This document shows, one piece after another, positions 19,942-28,698 of a stretch of DNA of 64,000 bases; the first letter of the stretch is position 1, and every line of letters begins with the position of its first letter. The notes below the pieces were generated by a model that saw only the letters and a program-made list of their open reading frames with translations, made no database searches and was not told the origin of the DNA. Source of the DNA: Solimonas sp. K1W22B-7. Its GTDB lineage: Bacteria > Pseudomonadota > Gammaproteobacteria > Nevskiales > Nevskiaceae. The translations under genes and the position numbers were made by a program. Location of the stretch: the NCBI RefSeq assembly GCF_003428335.1, contig NZ_CP031704.1:4030001-4094000 (forward strand), given 5' to 3'.

Positions 19942-20058
19942 GTTCGGGGGCCCCAAAACCTGCGGCCAATGTCAACGAACCTGCGGCTGGAGTCAACGGT
20001 CGCTCTGCCGGGAGGCGCATATTTCAGCCTGACCTCGAAGGGAAGGCGGCGGGAGCCC

Positions 20059-22482
20059 ATGACAATGATTCGAAAACTGACAACGCTCTTCGCCATCGGC
20101 GGGGCCCTGCTCGTCTCGGCCTGCGGTGACTACAGCTCGCGGGTCGAGTCCGGCACGCCGACCGGCGGCAACGGCGGCGGCGGCACGGCGGCGGTCAAGA
20201 ACTGCACTGAGCTGTTCGCCGGCCGCGTGCAGAAGCGCATGGATTTCTGCCGCACCTGCCATATCCCCGGCGGCGCTGCCGACGTGCCGGACGGCAAGCT
20301 GTTCCAGCTGACCCAGGACAGGTCACAGGACTACGCCAACCTGCGCGCGTCCTGGGACCGCCTGGGCCGCAACGACAACGGCAAGTCGCGCATCCTCAAG
20401 ATGGCCTCGGGCACGGATACCCGCTCGCATACCGGCGGTACGCCCTGGCCGGTGGGCAGCGATGCCTACAAGGAGATGGATGCGCAGCTGCTCGGCTTCG
20501 TCGATGCGGGGGCCTGCGCGATCGGCGGACTCGGCGGTGATCCCACAGCCGAACTGCCGCTGCTGGCGGAAGGCCACCGCGGCGGCAGTCATTTCAGCCG
20601 TTTCTGCGAAGGCAAGGCAGATTCGGCCGTCCTGCCGCCGGACCCGGTCCGCCTGATCAAGCCCGGCGTCAACGCCGGCAAGGCGGTGTACTTCAACACC
20701 CACTGGAAGGATTGCCACATCAACAACCCGGAGACGGCCCAGACCTGCGGCGAGTGGCGCTCGCGCATCGAGAAGGGTGGGGAGTGGCTCGATGTCGCGG
20801 GCAACCGGAACGCCGCCGGCTTCTTCGGCGGGACCTCACCCACGGGGCTCATCACCTTCGCCGCGTCCGACTACGGCAACCTCTGGCGGCATTGGGGCTT
20901 GCCCGGTCGCCCCGACAATTTCGATCAGTTGCTGTCCGAGCGCTGGGGCACGCCGCTGGCCAAGAAGCGCAATCCCTATCCGCTGCCCGGTGAAGACCCG
21001 AATGCGACCAACGGTGGTTCGGGACAGTTGCCGGTCATTGCGACCCAGCTGCGTAATGCGGACGGCAGCTTCTCCGGACGCATGGGTTTGAACTGCCATG
21101 TGTGCCACACCGGCCAGGTGGGCCTGCCGGGCGAGAAGGACCCGGCCACCCAGAAAGAGCTGCCGGGCCTGCTCTATTCGATCGGCGCCTCGTTGGACCT
21201 GGGCGTTGTGGCCATGGATATTGCCCCGGGGAACCCAGTGGCCGGGGCGGTGCTGAGCTCCCTGGCCGTCAGCCGCGGAAACCACAACTCATCCCAGTTC
21301 CAGTTCGTGGGTATCGGCGCCTCCGTCCAGCAGCCGCTGGAGCTGTTGCTGCCGGTTCTATCGACCTTCTTTGTTAACGTTCCCGCGTCGGGGGTTTCGG
21401 AATCCACGCTGTGGTGGAATCACAACCATCGTGCGCAGCAGTTCGCCGCGGGGGACATCTACGGGGACGCAACGCGGGCCACCGCCGCATTCTTCCTGCC
21501 GATCCTGGATGCGAACCCTGCCAATCTTATAAACGCCGGCGCGAAGTCGATGGTATTTGACGAGGCGATCGACCAGGACCTGTCGGCCTGGGTCACGAAC
21601 CTGCAATCGCCCGAGTATCCTTCGACGATCGACACGGCGCTGGCCGAGCAGGGCGCGATCCTGTTCCACAGCAAGGACCTGTTCGCGCAAGCCGGGAACG
21701 CCGGGCGCAGAAAGCCCAAGGGCAACGGCTCCTGCGCCGGCTGCCACGGCGCCTATTCGCCGCGCTACGTCAACGATCCGGCTTATCTCGAGACGCCGGC
21801 GCTCGAAGGCATGGCCGGGTACATCGTCCCGCCCGAGATCATCGGTACGGACCTGGCGCTGCTCAAGGCCTTCCCCGATGCCGCAAAGGAGGCTTCGGAA
21901 GACGCCTGGATCCTGTCCAATGAGCAGAAGGGCACCCCCGATGCCTGTGCCATCGCCACCACTCCCGGAAAGCGGATAGATCCCGAGGAGGGCTACATCG
22001 CTCCCCCGCTGTACGGGGTGTGGGCCTCGGCGCCGTACTTCCACAACGGCTCGGTGCCGGATGTCTGGAGCGTGCTCAAATCCTCCGACCGGCCTGCGAT
22101 CTGGCGCCGCGTGTCCACGCCCAACGACAGCGGATCCGACATCGTCATGGGCTTTGACATGAGCTTCAATCGCGCCTACGACAAGAACAAGCTCGGCTGG
22201 AACTATGACCCCGTTTCTCCCGGCTACACGGCCGACCGGCCGCTGTCCCCGATCTTCCGGCTCGATGGCTTGTTCAAGGTGTTGTCCCTCGGCTACAACG
22301 GCGTGCTGCTCGTCAACAACCTGCCCACGGCGCTGCCTCCTCAGCTCAGCAATGCGCAGATCGAGGGACGCAAGGTCTACGACACGCGAGAGCACAGCCG
22401 CAGCAACGCCGGCCACGACTTCACCGACGTGCTGACCGACCAGGAACGCCGCGCGCTCATCGAGTACCTCAAGACGCTGTAG
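20059..22482 (+). CDS. Multihaem c-type cytochrome lipoprotein, RoxA/MauG-like
   Basis: An 807-residue lipoprotein (lipobox LLVSAC about residue 20 followed by Gly/Thr-rich linker). Three haem c sites are visible: CRTCH early, CHVCH in GLNCHVCHTG, and CAGCH in GNGSCAGCHGAY. The segment IAPPLYGVWASAPYFHNGSVP (given here as its core PPLYGVWASAPYFHNGSVP) is characteristic of the di-haem peroxidase/MauG superfamily, to which the rubber oxygenases RoxA/RoxB also belong. The length is unlike ordinary di-haem peroxidases (about 350) and close to the RoxA range. The ATG follows GGGAG; the long open frame upstream runs antisense to AraC and is not coding. It precedes esterase, SDR and BVMO genes. Confidence 0.8.
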   Translation: MTMIRKLTTLFAIGGALLVSACGDYSSRVESGTPTGGNGGGGTAAVKNCTELFAGRVQKRMDFCRTCHIPGGAADVPDGKLFQLTQDRSQDYANLRASWDRLGRNDNGKSRILKMASGTDTRSHTGGTPWPVGSDAYKEMDAQLLGFVDAGACAIGGLGGDPTAELPLLAEGHRGGSHFSRFCEGKADSAVLPPDPVRLIKPGVNAGKAVYFNTHWKDCHINNPETAQTCGEWRSRIEKGGEWLDVAGNRNAAGFFGGTSPTGLITFAASDYGNLWRHWGLPGRPDNFDQLLSERWGTPLAKKRNPYPLPGEDPNATNGGSGQLPVIATQLRNADGSFSGRMGLNCHVCHTGQVGLPGEKDPATQKELPGLLYSIGASLDLGVVAMDIAPGNPVAGAVLSSLAVSRGNHNSSQFQFVGIGASVQQPLELLLPVLSTFFVNVPASGVSESTLWWNHNHRAQQFAAGDIYGDATRATAAFFLPILDANPANLINAGAKSMVFDEAIDQDLSAWVTNLQSPEYPSTIDTALAEQGAILFHSKDLFAQAGNAGRRKPKGNGSCAGCHGAYSPRYVNDPAYLETPALEGMAGYIVPPEIIGTDLALLKAFPDAAKEASEDAWILSNEQKGTPDACAIATTPGKRIDPEEGYIAPPLYGVWASAPYFHNGSVPDVWSVLKSSDRPAIWRRVSTPNDSGSDIVMGFDMSFNRAYDKNKLGWNYDPVSPGYTADRPLSPIFRLDGLFKVLSLGYNGVLLVNNLPTALPPQLSNAQIEGRKVYDTREHSRSNAGHDFTDVLTDQERRALIEYLKTL

Positions 22483-22493
22483 CCGACACGTAC

Positions 22494-22523
22494 GGGCCTG
22501 CTGCTGCAAGCAGCAGCAGGCCC
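22494..22523 (+). terminator. Strong hairpin after the cytochrome gene
   Basis: A perfect 13-bp stem (GGGCCTGCTGCTG / CAGCAGCAGGCCC) with a CAAG loop, 12 bases after the stop. There is no T-tract, so it may be a partial terminator or a stabilising 3' end. Confidence 0.5.
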
Positions 22524-22548
22524 CGGCCTTGCACGGAACTCAAGACCC

Positions 22549-23835
22549 ATGCCCGCATCCAATCGCATCGCAGTCCCGCCCGATCTCAGCGACGTGACCT
22601 GCTACGACCCGCGGGAGGAATGCCGGCCGCAGGATGCGGGGCTCGCGCCCGGAGCCGTGGCAAGCATCTGGAGCGCCGTCGAGTCGCTGTATCGAACCGG
22701 ATTGCATCCCGGCATCGTGCTCGCGGTGCGCTATCGCGGGCAGTTGATCCTCAATAGGGCGATCGGACATTCCTCCGGCAATGCGCCGGGCGAGCATGGG
22801 CGAACCAGGACCGTGCTGACGCCGCAGTCCCCCATTTGCCTGTTCTCGGCCTCAAAGGCGATCACCGCGATGCTGGCGCTCCGCCAGGTGGAACTGGGCC
22901 GGCTGCGGCTCGATGTGCCGGTTGCCGACTACCTGCCGGAGTACGCGGCGCATGGCAAGGGCCGCGCCACGCTGGCCGAGTTGCTGAGCCACCGCGGCGG
23001 CCTTCCGCGACTGCCGGTGAAGGAACTCGACCCCGCGCTGCTGTACGACTGGAACGCGATGCTGCGCCTGATCTGTGCCGCGCGCCCGCAACTCGTGCAT
23101 GGCCGGCGTCAGGCCTATCACGCCGTCACTGCGGGTTTCGTCGTTGGCGAGATCGTGCAGCGGGTCAGCGGCCGCAGGCTGCCACAACTGCTGCGCGAGC
23201 AGTTCGCCGAACCACTGGGCTGCCGTTACCTGAGCTACGGTCTGGCGCCCGATCAGCGCGAACATTACGCCCGCAATGCCTATACCGGTCCGCTGCCGCC
23301 GTTTCCGCTGGACCGGCTGGCGCGGCGGGCGCTCGGTCGCGACGCCCAGGACTTCGCCGCGCTGGCGAACCGGGACGACTTCCTGTCCGCGGTTCTGCCG
23401 GCGGTCAACATCTGTTGCACGGCCGACGAATGCAGCCGCTTTTTCCAGATGCTGCTGGATGGCGGCACCTGGAACGGCCGGCGGCTGCTGCAGCCAGAGA
23501 CCATTGCGTCGGCGGTGCGCCCTGCGGGCCGCGTCCAGCTCGACGGAACACTGATGCTGCCCTTGCGGTTCTCACCGGGCTTCATGCTCGGTACGCGGCC
23601 CTTCGGCTTGTACGGCGCCGACTGCGAACAGGCGTTTGGGCATCTGGGCTACATGAGCGTGCTGTGCTGGGCCGATCCGAAGCGCCAGGTTTCGGCGGCG
23701 CTGCTGACCACCGGGAAGTCGGTGGCGCCGGCGGGGCTCGCGGGCCTGTGGCGGGTGCCGCGAACCATCGAACGCCACTGTCCGCCGGCGGCGGCTGCGC
23801 GCGGTCGACGGACCCTGGCCGCCGAAGCCGCTTGA
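22549..23835 (+). CDS. Serine hydrolase, beta-lactamase/class VIII esterase fold
   Basis: A 428-residue hydrolase. The S-x-x-K motif is S100-A-S-K103, the general-base Tyr is Y190 in QAYHAVTAG, and the third motif is HLGYM near residue 364. There is no signal peptide, as in class VIII esterases such as EstB. In this position, before SDR and BVMO genes, ester hydrolysis is the most economical role: it would cleave the ester made by the monooxygenase. That is inference. Confidence 0.85.
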   Translation: MPASNRIAVPPDLSDVTCYDPREECRPQDAGLAPGAVASIWSAVESLYRTGLHPGIVLAVRYRGQLILNRAIGHSSGNAPGEHGRTRTVLTPQSPICLFSASKAITAMLALRQVELGRLRLDVPVADYLPEYAAHGKGRATLAELLSHRGGLPRLPVKELDPALLYDWNAMLRLICAARPQLVHGRRQAYHAVTAGFVVGEIVQRVSGRRLPQLLREQFAEPLGCRYLSYGLAPDQREHYARNAYTGPLPPFPLDRLARRALGRDAQDFAALANRDDFLSAVLPAVNICCTADECSRFFQMLLDGGTWNGRRLLQPETIASAVRPAGRVQLDGTLMLPLRFSPGFMLGTRPFGLYGADCEQAFGHLGYMSVLCWADPKRQVSAALLTTGKSVAPAGLAGLWRVPRTIERHCPPAAAARGRRTLAAEAA

Positions 23836-23915
23836 GGCGCAGGAACGCGCGCCGACTTCCCTCGATTGATGAACAGGAGCAAATCCACCATGCCGCGCCC
23901 GATCGGGAAAATCCG

Positions 23916-24749
23916 ATGAAGACTTTTGCAGGACGCGTGGCCGCCATCACCGGAGCAAGCTCCGGCATCGGCCGCGCCCTGGCTCTGGAGCTGGCAGCCC
24001 GGGGTTGCAACCTTGCCCTGTGCAGCCACAGCAACCAGGACGGCCTGCAGGAGACGGCGGCACTGGCCAGGCGCCGAGGAGTCAAGGTGAGCCACAGCCA
24101 GGTTGATGTTGCCCAGCTTGGGCAAGTCCGCGATTGGGCAAGGTCGGTCGTGCGCGAGCACGGCTGCGTCAACCTGTTGATCAACAATGCCGGGGTCGCC
24201 CATGCCGGAAACGTGGCCGATACCGACTATGCCGACTACGAATGGCTGATGGGAATCAACTATTGGGGCGTGATCTACGGCAGCAAGGAGTTCCTGCCGT
24301 ACATGGTTGCTTCCGGCGAAGGCCACATCGTCAACATCTCCAGCGTGTTCGGCCTGTTCGCGCCACCCGGCATGAGTGCGTACAGCTCCAGCAAGTTCGC
24401 GGTGCGCGGCTTCACCGAAGCATTGCGGCAGGAACTCGAACTTTCCGGCAGTTGCGTCAGTGCGACTTGCGTGCATCCAGGTGGTGTCAAAACCGGCATC
24501 GCCAAGGCGGCCCGCACATCCGGCAGTGCCGTCGACCCGTTGAAGGGTGTCGAGAAGCTGCTGCAGGCCAGCGCCGGGGACGCCGCCCGGGCCATTCTTG
24601 CTGGCGTGCGCCGTAATGCGCGCCGCGTATTGATCGGCGCCGATGCGCGCGCAGCCGACGGCGTGCAGCGCCTGCTGCCTGCTGCCTATCAGGGCCTGGT
24701 GACCGGTGGGCTGCGCGTCGCTGGAAGCTTCCGGCCACGTCCCCGGTGA
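23916..24749 (+). CDS. Short-chain dehydrogenase/reductase
   Basis: A 277-residue SDR with TGASSGIG near residue 12, NNAGVAH near 90, and a YSSSK catalytic pair after SSVFGLFAP. It resembles the SDRs found next to flavin monooxygenases in ketone and terpenoid degradation. Start MKTFAGRVAAITG. It would oxidise an alcohol to the ketone used by the following BVMO. No strong ribosome site is seen. Confidence 0.88.
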   Translation: MKTFAGRVAAITGASSGIGRALALELAARGCNLALCSHSNQDGLQETAALARRRGVKVSHSQVDVAQLGQVRDWARSVVREHGCVNLLINNAGVAHAGNVADTDYADYEWLMGINYWGVIYGSKEFLPYMVASGEGHIVNISSVFGLFAPPGMSAYSSSKFAVRGFTEALRQELELSGSCVSATCVHPGGVKTGIAKAARTSGSAVDPLKGVEKLLQASAGDAARAILAGVRRNARRVLIGADARAADGVQRLLPAAYQGLVTGGLRVAGSFRPRPR

Positions 24750-24783
24750 ACATTCCCGGTAGCGCATGACAAGGAAATTCGAC

Positions 24784-26271
24784 ATGAAACATCGCCGTTC
24801 CCCTATCGCCGCATCTGGACCTGCACCGAGAGTGATCATCATCGGTGCCGGCATGTCCGGCATCCTGATGGGCATCAAGCTGCGCGCGGCCGGCATCGAG
24901 AGCTTCGAGATCCTGGAGATGGGCCACAAGCTGGGGGGCACCTGGCGCGACAACACCTACCCGGGGCTGTGCTGCGATGTGCCGGCGCACACCTACGCCT
25001 ATACCTTCGAGCCGAACTGGAAGTGGAAGGGGCTGTATGCCGAGGGAGCGGAGATACAGGCCTACTTCGAGCACTGCGCGGACAAGTACGGCATCACGCC
25101 GTTCGTGCGCCTCGATACCCGGGTCACCGGCGTGATCCGCGAGAACGGCGCCTGGACGGTGACGACGGCCGACGGCCGGCGGCGTCTTGCCGACGTGGTC
25201 GTCACCTGCGTCGGCGGACTGGTGCACCCGAAGACTCCCGAGATTCCCGGCCTCGACAGCTTCGCCGGAGCCACGTTCCATAGCGCGCGCTGGGATCATT
25301 CCGTGCCGCTGGAAGGCCGCCGCGTCGGCGTCATCGGCACCGGCTCCACGGCCGTGCAGATCACCAGCGCGCTGGCCGGCAAGGCCGGCCATTTCTCGCT
25401 GTTCCAGAGGACGCCGCAATGGGTGTGCCGCAACTTCGAGATGCGGCGCCCGGAATGGCTGCGCCAGCTTTATCGGCGCATGCCGTCCCTCGCGTGGGCG
25501 ACGGGGCGTTTCCAGAACCTGCTGCTGGAGAACACCTTCTCGCGCGGCGTTGCCGGCAACCAGACCCTGATGCGACCGATCGAGGCCCTGTGCCGGGCAA
25601 ACCTGGATCGTGTGCGCGACCCGGTGCTCAAGGCCAGCCTCACCCCGGACTATCGCGTGGGCTGCAAGCGCCTGGTGTTCTCGGACAGCTTCTACGAAGC
25701 GATCCAGCGTCCGGCCACGGAGCTGGTGACGTCTCCGATCGAGCGCATCGAGCCGCGGGGCATCGTGACCCGCGACGGTCGCCTGCACCCGCTGGACGTG
25801 CTGGTGGCGGCGACCGGTTTCCATGTCATGGACTACTTCCGCGGCATGAGCGTGATCGGCGACGAGGGGCAGAACATCGGCGAGACCTGGGCGCAGACCG
25901 GTGCGCAGGCGCATCGCACGGTGGCGGTGGCGGGCTGCACCAACTTCTTCATGGTGATCGGGCCCAACAGCCCGGTCGGCAACTTCTCGCTGACCGGTGT
26001 TTCGGAGACGCAGGTGCGCTACATCATGCAGTGCATCGCTCTGCTGCGGGATGCGAAAGCCCGCGCCCTGGTGCCCAGGGCAGAGGCGCAGCTGCGGCAC
26101 AACGAGCGCCTGCGTAGAGGGATGAAGGGCACGGTCTGGACCTCCGGCTGCCGCAGCTGGTACCTCGATGCCAGCGGGCTGCCCAACGTCTATCCCTTTG
26201 TCCCTCAGCAGTTCCGCCGCGACATGAAGCGTGTGGAGCCCGAAGAGTTTTTGGTGACGCCGAGTACCTGA
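24784..26271 (+). CDS. Flavin-containing Baeyer-Villiger monooxygenase
   Basis: A 495-residue BVMO, related to the one at 3472 but not closely. FAD site G21-A-G-M-S-G26, GGTWRDNTYPGLCCDVPAH, BVMO fingerprint FAGATFHSARWD at residues 160-171, and second Rossmann IGTGSTAVQ. The start MKHRRS follows AAGGA; an ATG six codons earlier is also possible. Last gene of the serine hydrolase-SDR-BVMO series. Confidence 0.92.
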   Translation: MKHRRSPIAASGPAPRVIIIGAGMSGILMGIKLRAAGIESFEILEMGHKLGGTWRDNTYPGLCCDVPAHTYAYTFEPNWKWKGLYAEGAEIQAYFEHCADKYGITPFVRLDTRVTGVIRENGAWTVTTADGRRRLADVVVTCVGGLVHPKTPEIPGLDSFAGATFHSARWDHSVPLEGRRVGVIGTGSTAVQITSALAGKAGHFSLFQRTPQWVCRNFEMRRPEWLRQLYRRMPSLAWATGRFQNLLLENTFSRGVAGNQTLMRPIEALCRANLDRVRDPVLKASLTPDYRVGCKRLVFSDSFYEAIQRPATELVTSPIERIEPRGIVTRDGRLHPLDVLVAATGFHVMDYFRGMSVIGDEGQNIGETWAQTGAQAHRTVAVAGCTNFFMVIGPNSPVGNFSLTGVSETQVRYIMQCIALLRDAKARALVPRAEAQLRHNERLRRGMKGTVWTSGCRSWYLDASGLPNVYPFVPQQFRRDMKRVEPEEFLVTPST

Positions 26272-26296
26272 ACTTCCCTCCTCAGCAACAGCCCGA

Positions 26297-26320
26297 GCCG
26301 CCGGCCACCTGGCCGGCGGC
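26297..26320 (+). terminator. Hairpin after the BVMO gene
   Basis: A perfect 10-bp stem GCCGCCGGCC / GGCCGGCGGC with an ACCT loop, 25 bases after the stop codon. No T-tract follows. Confidence 0.45.
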
Positions 26321-26344
26321 GCCGGGGCCTGCTTTCCAAACGCC

Positions 26345-26740
26345 ATGACGATCCGACACATATCATCCGCAACCGTGTGCCTCACCCAGTACCGCTGGGG
26401 CAAGATTCCGCTGGACAAGGCCGTTGCCCAACTCGCACAGCGTGCCGACGGGAGTTTCGCCAGGCTCGAAGAAGTGGCGAGCGCCCTGTGCGTCTCGCCG
26501 CGTACGCTCAAGCGACGGCTGCGCGAGTGCGGATGGACTTATCGCGGGCTGATCGAGGACATTCGCCGCGTCCGTGGCCAGGAGTTGCTGACCAGCGGCG
26601 CAGGATCGATCGAGTCAGTGGCAGCCGCCGTCGGCTACAGCATGGCATCCGGCTTTCACAGGGCGTTCCGGCGCTGGCATAGCGTGACACCGGGTGCGTA
26701 TCGACGGCAGGAGATGCAAGCCGCCAGCGGCTGCTCGTGA
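26345..26740 (+). CDS. Short AraC-type DNA-binding protein
   Basis: A 131-residue protein consisting essentially of the AraC/XylS DNA-binding domain: FARLEEVASALCVSPRTLKR as the first helix-turn-helix and SIESVAAAVGYSMASGFHRA as the second, ending TPGAYRRQ. There is no sensor domain. It could act without a ligand, or be a truncated regulator that lost its N-domain. It follows the BVMO gene after a hairpin. No clear ribosome site at the chosen ATG. Confidence 0.75.
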   Translation: MTIRHISSATVCLTQYRWGKIPLDKAVAQLAQRADGSFARLEEVASALCVSPRTLKRRLRECGWTYRGLIEDIRRVRGQELLTSGAGSIESVAAAVGYSMASGFHRAFRRWHSVTPGAYRRQEMQAASGCS

Positions 26741-26994
26741 TCCTTGCAATGTCCGCTATGGGCTGGTAGCTGCCTGCCGGGACGGACCGTCATGTGCCAG
26801 GAGCGGACGCCCAACCGCTGGAATCAAGCCGGGCCGAGTCACTCGCCGCAGTGTCCCTGAGGAGTGTCTGGTAGTAAAAAATCAATCGGATCAGTGGCCT
26901 GGGTGCATGCCCAGTGACGAAACCGCAGTGCCAGTGCAGTAATCACGCACTCGAAACGTCTTGTAGACATGCATAGCCGTCACATCCCCGCCCC

Positions 26995-27570
26995 ATGAAA
27001 CCCGCTGCCGCATCGCCCGAGCCCTCGGCCGGCAACTCTCTACCGCATCGCCAGTCGGTGGGTGCGCTGGTGCGCGAGCACGAACGCATGCTGCATGCCT
27101 TCCTGTTGTCGCGCTGCCAGGACGAGCAGGAGGCCCGGGAGGTGGCGCAGGAAGCCTATGTGCGCATGCTGAATCTTGCCGAACCCGGCGCGGTCAGCTT
27201 CATGCGCGCCTACCTCTTCAAGACTGCGTCCAACATCGCCGCCGACCGGGCGCGTCACCGCAAGGTGCGCGAGCGCCATGCCGGCGCGGTTGAAGAACCG
27301 GTGGACGAGTTGTCCCCCGAGCGCCATGTCCTGGGACAGGAAGAGATCGACATGCTGCGCCGCGCGTTGATGGAGCTGCCGCCGAAGTCGCGCCGCGCTT
27401 TCCTGCTCTACCGCCTGGAGGGTTGGACCGCCGAGGAGATCGGCCATCACCTGGGATTGCAGGCGCGCATGGTCTGGCGCCACCTGTCGCGTGCTGGCGT
27501 TTACTGTGGCCTGCGCGTGCGCGGCTATTCCGCCGAGGAATCACTGGAGATCGCCGATGGGCAAAAATGA
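26995..27570 (+). CDS. ECF sigma factor, FecI family
   Basis: A 191-residue sigma-70 family protein of the FecI type. Region 2 is seen in EHERMLHAFLLSRCQDEQEA and YLFKTASNIAADRARHRKV; region 4 is LPPKSRRAFLLYRLEGWTAEEIGHHLGL. It overlaps the FecR-like gene by 14 bases, and a TonB receptor follows, the classical surface-signalling order. The 254-bp gap upstream holds no other gene and no obvious Fur box. Confidence 0.9.
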   Translation: MKPAAASPEPSAGNSLPHRQSVGALVREHERMLHAFLLSRCQDEQEAREVAQEAYVRMLNLAEPGAVSFMRAYLFKTASNIAADRARHRKVRERHAGAVEEPVDELSPERHVLGQEEIDMLRRALMELPPKSRRAFLLYRLEGWTAEEIGHHLGLQARMVWRHLSRAGVYCGLRVRGYSAEESLEIADGQK

Positions 27571-28594
27571 GCGCATGCCGATCGAGCAGCAAGGTCCGGC
27601 GATCCGGGCAGCCTGGGACTGGCTGCTGCGGCTGCGCCAGCCGGACGTCGGCGAGCAGGAGATCACCGCCTGGATGGCCTGGTACGAAGCCAGCGATACG
27701 CACAAGGACGCCTACGACTACATGCAGGCACTCTATTCGCAGCTCGACCAGGCCGCCGAAGGCCCGGTGGGCCTTCCGGCCGCACTCTGGCTGGGTGATC
27801 GCGAACCGGCGCGGGCGCCCTCGCATGCGCTGCCGCTGCGTCGCCGGCGCTGGCGGGTCGCTGCGGCCGCAGCGACCATCGCGGCCTGCGCAATCGGGCT
27901 GGCACTGCAATCGCTGCCCACCGGGCGGGGGAGCGCGGCCGTCGCAAAAGCCGCACCGGGTGGCACGGAGGTCCGCGAAACCTTCCTCGCGGACGGCTCC
28001 CATGTGACGCTCGCGGCGGCCACATCGATCTCGGTGGAGCTTACCGACAAGCAACGCACGATTGTCATGCAGCAGGGGGCTGCCTATTTCACCGTTGCGC
28101 ACAGCCCCGAGCGGCCCTTCATCGTCAAGACCGGAGGCCTGGACGTTCGCGCCGTCGGCACCGCCTTCAATGTCCGGCGCGCCGGGCATCGCACGGTGGT
28201 GACGGTCGTCGAGGGCGTGGTGGACGTGCAGCCTACCGGCACTGTCGCCGGCGTGCGTGCCCGCGCAGGCACCGAAGTGGCCTGGACCGACGGCGGCAGC
28301 AGTCCCGTCGTCACCGGCGTCGATCCGGCACAGGCGCTTTCCTGGCGGAGCGGCAGCCTCGACTACACCAGCGAGCCGCTGGAGTCCGTCATTGCCGACA
28401 TCAACCGTTACTCCCGCAAGCGAGTATTGATCCGCGACGCAGGCGTCGGAGACATCCTGATCTGGGGCACGGTGCGTACCGACGGCGTAGAGAAATGGGT
28501 GGAAGCCCTGCCCAGCCTGTTCCCGGTGGATCTGAGCCGCGACGCAGAGGGAAACCTCGTCCTCAGCGCCCGGCGAGCCGGTGGAAATACCTGA
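27557..28594 (+). CDS. FecR-family anti-sigma regulator
   Basis: A 345-residue inner-membrane regulator. An N-terminal DUF4880 segment (WDWLLRLRQPDVGEQEITAW) contacts the sigma factor, a single transmembrane helix lies at about residues 98-118 after RRRRW, and the periplasmic FecR domain follows (RETFLADGSHVTLAAATSI, TAFNVRR). A C-terminal DUF4974-like region with YSRKRVLIRD completes it. It would pass the receptor's signal to the sigma factor. Start overlaps the end of the sigma gene. Confidence 0.9.
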   Translation: MGKNERMPIEQQGPAIRAAWDWLLRLRQPDVGEQEITAWMAWYEASDTHKDAYDYMQALYSQLDQAAEGPVGLPAALWLGDREPARAPSHALPLRRRRWRVAAAAATIAACAIGLALQSLPTGRGSAAVAKAAPGGTEVRETFLADGSHVTLAAATSISVELTDKQRTIVMQQGAAYFTVAHSPERPFIVKTGGLDVRAVGTAFNVRRAGHRTVVTVVEGVVDVQPTGTVAGVRARAGTEVAWTDGGSSPVVTGVDPAQALSWRSGSLDYTSEPLESVIADINRYSRKRVLIRDAGVGDILIWGTVRTDGVEKWVEALPSLFPVDLSRDAEGNLVLSARRAGGNT

Positions 28595-28698
28595 TTGCCC
28601 GGTGGAAGCCACGGATGGAGTGCAGTTGCGCAGGACCTTTCCGTCTTGGATAGCAGAGCTCGCGTGAACCACGGCGGGCTGCCAAGAGGAGTCGAACC

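Noticed and set aside
19141-20058. A long open frame in front of the multihaem cytochrome, adding about 300 residues.
   Set aside because: It runs antisense to the AraC gene at 18928-19941; its composition follows from the other strand, and the lipoprotein start at 20059 is convincing.
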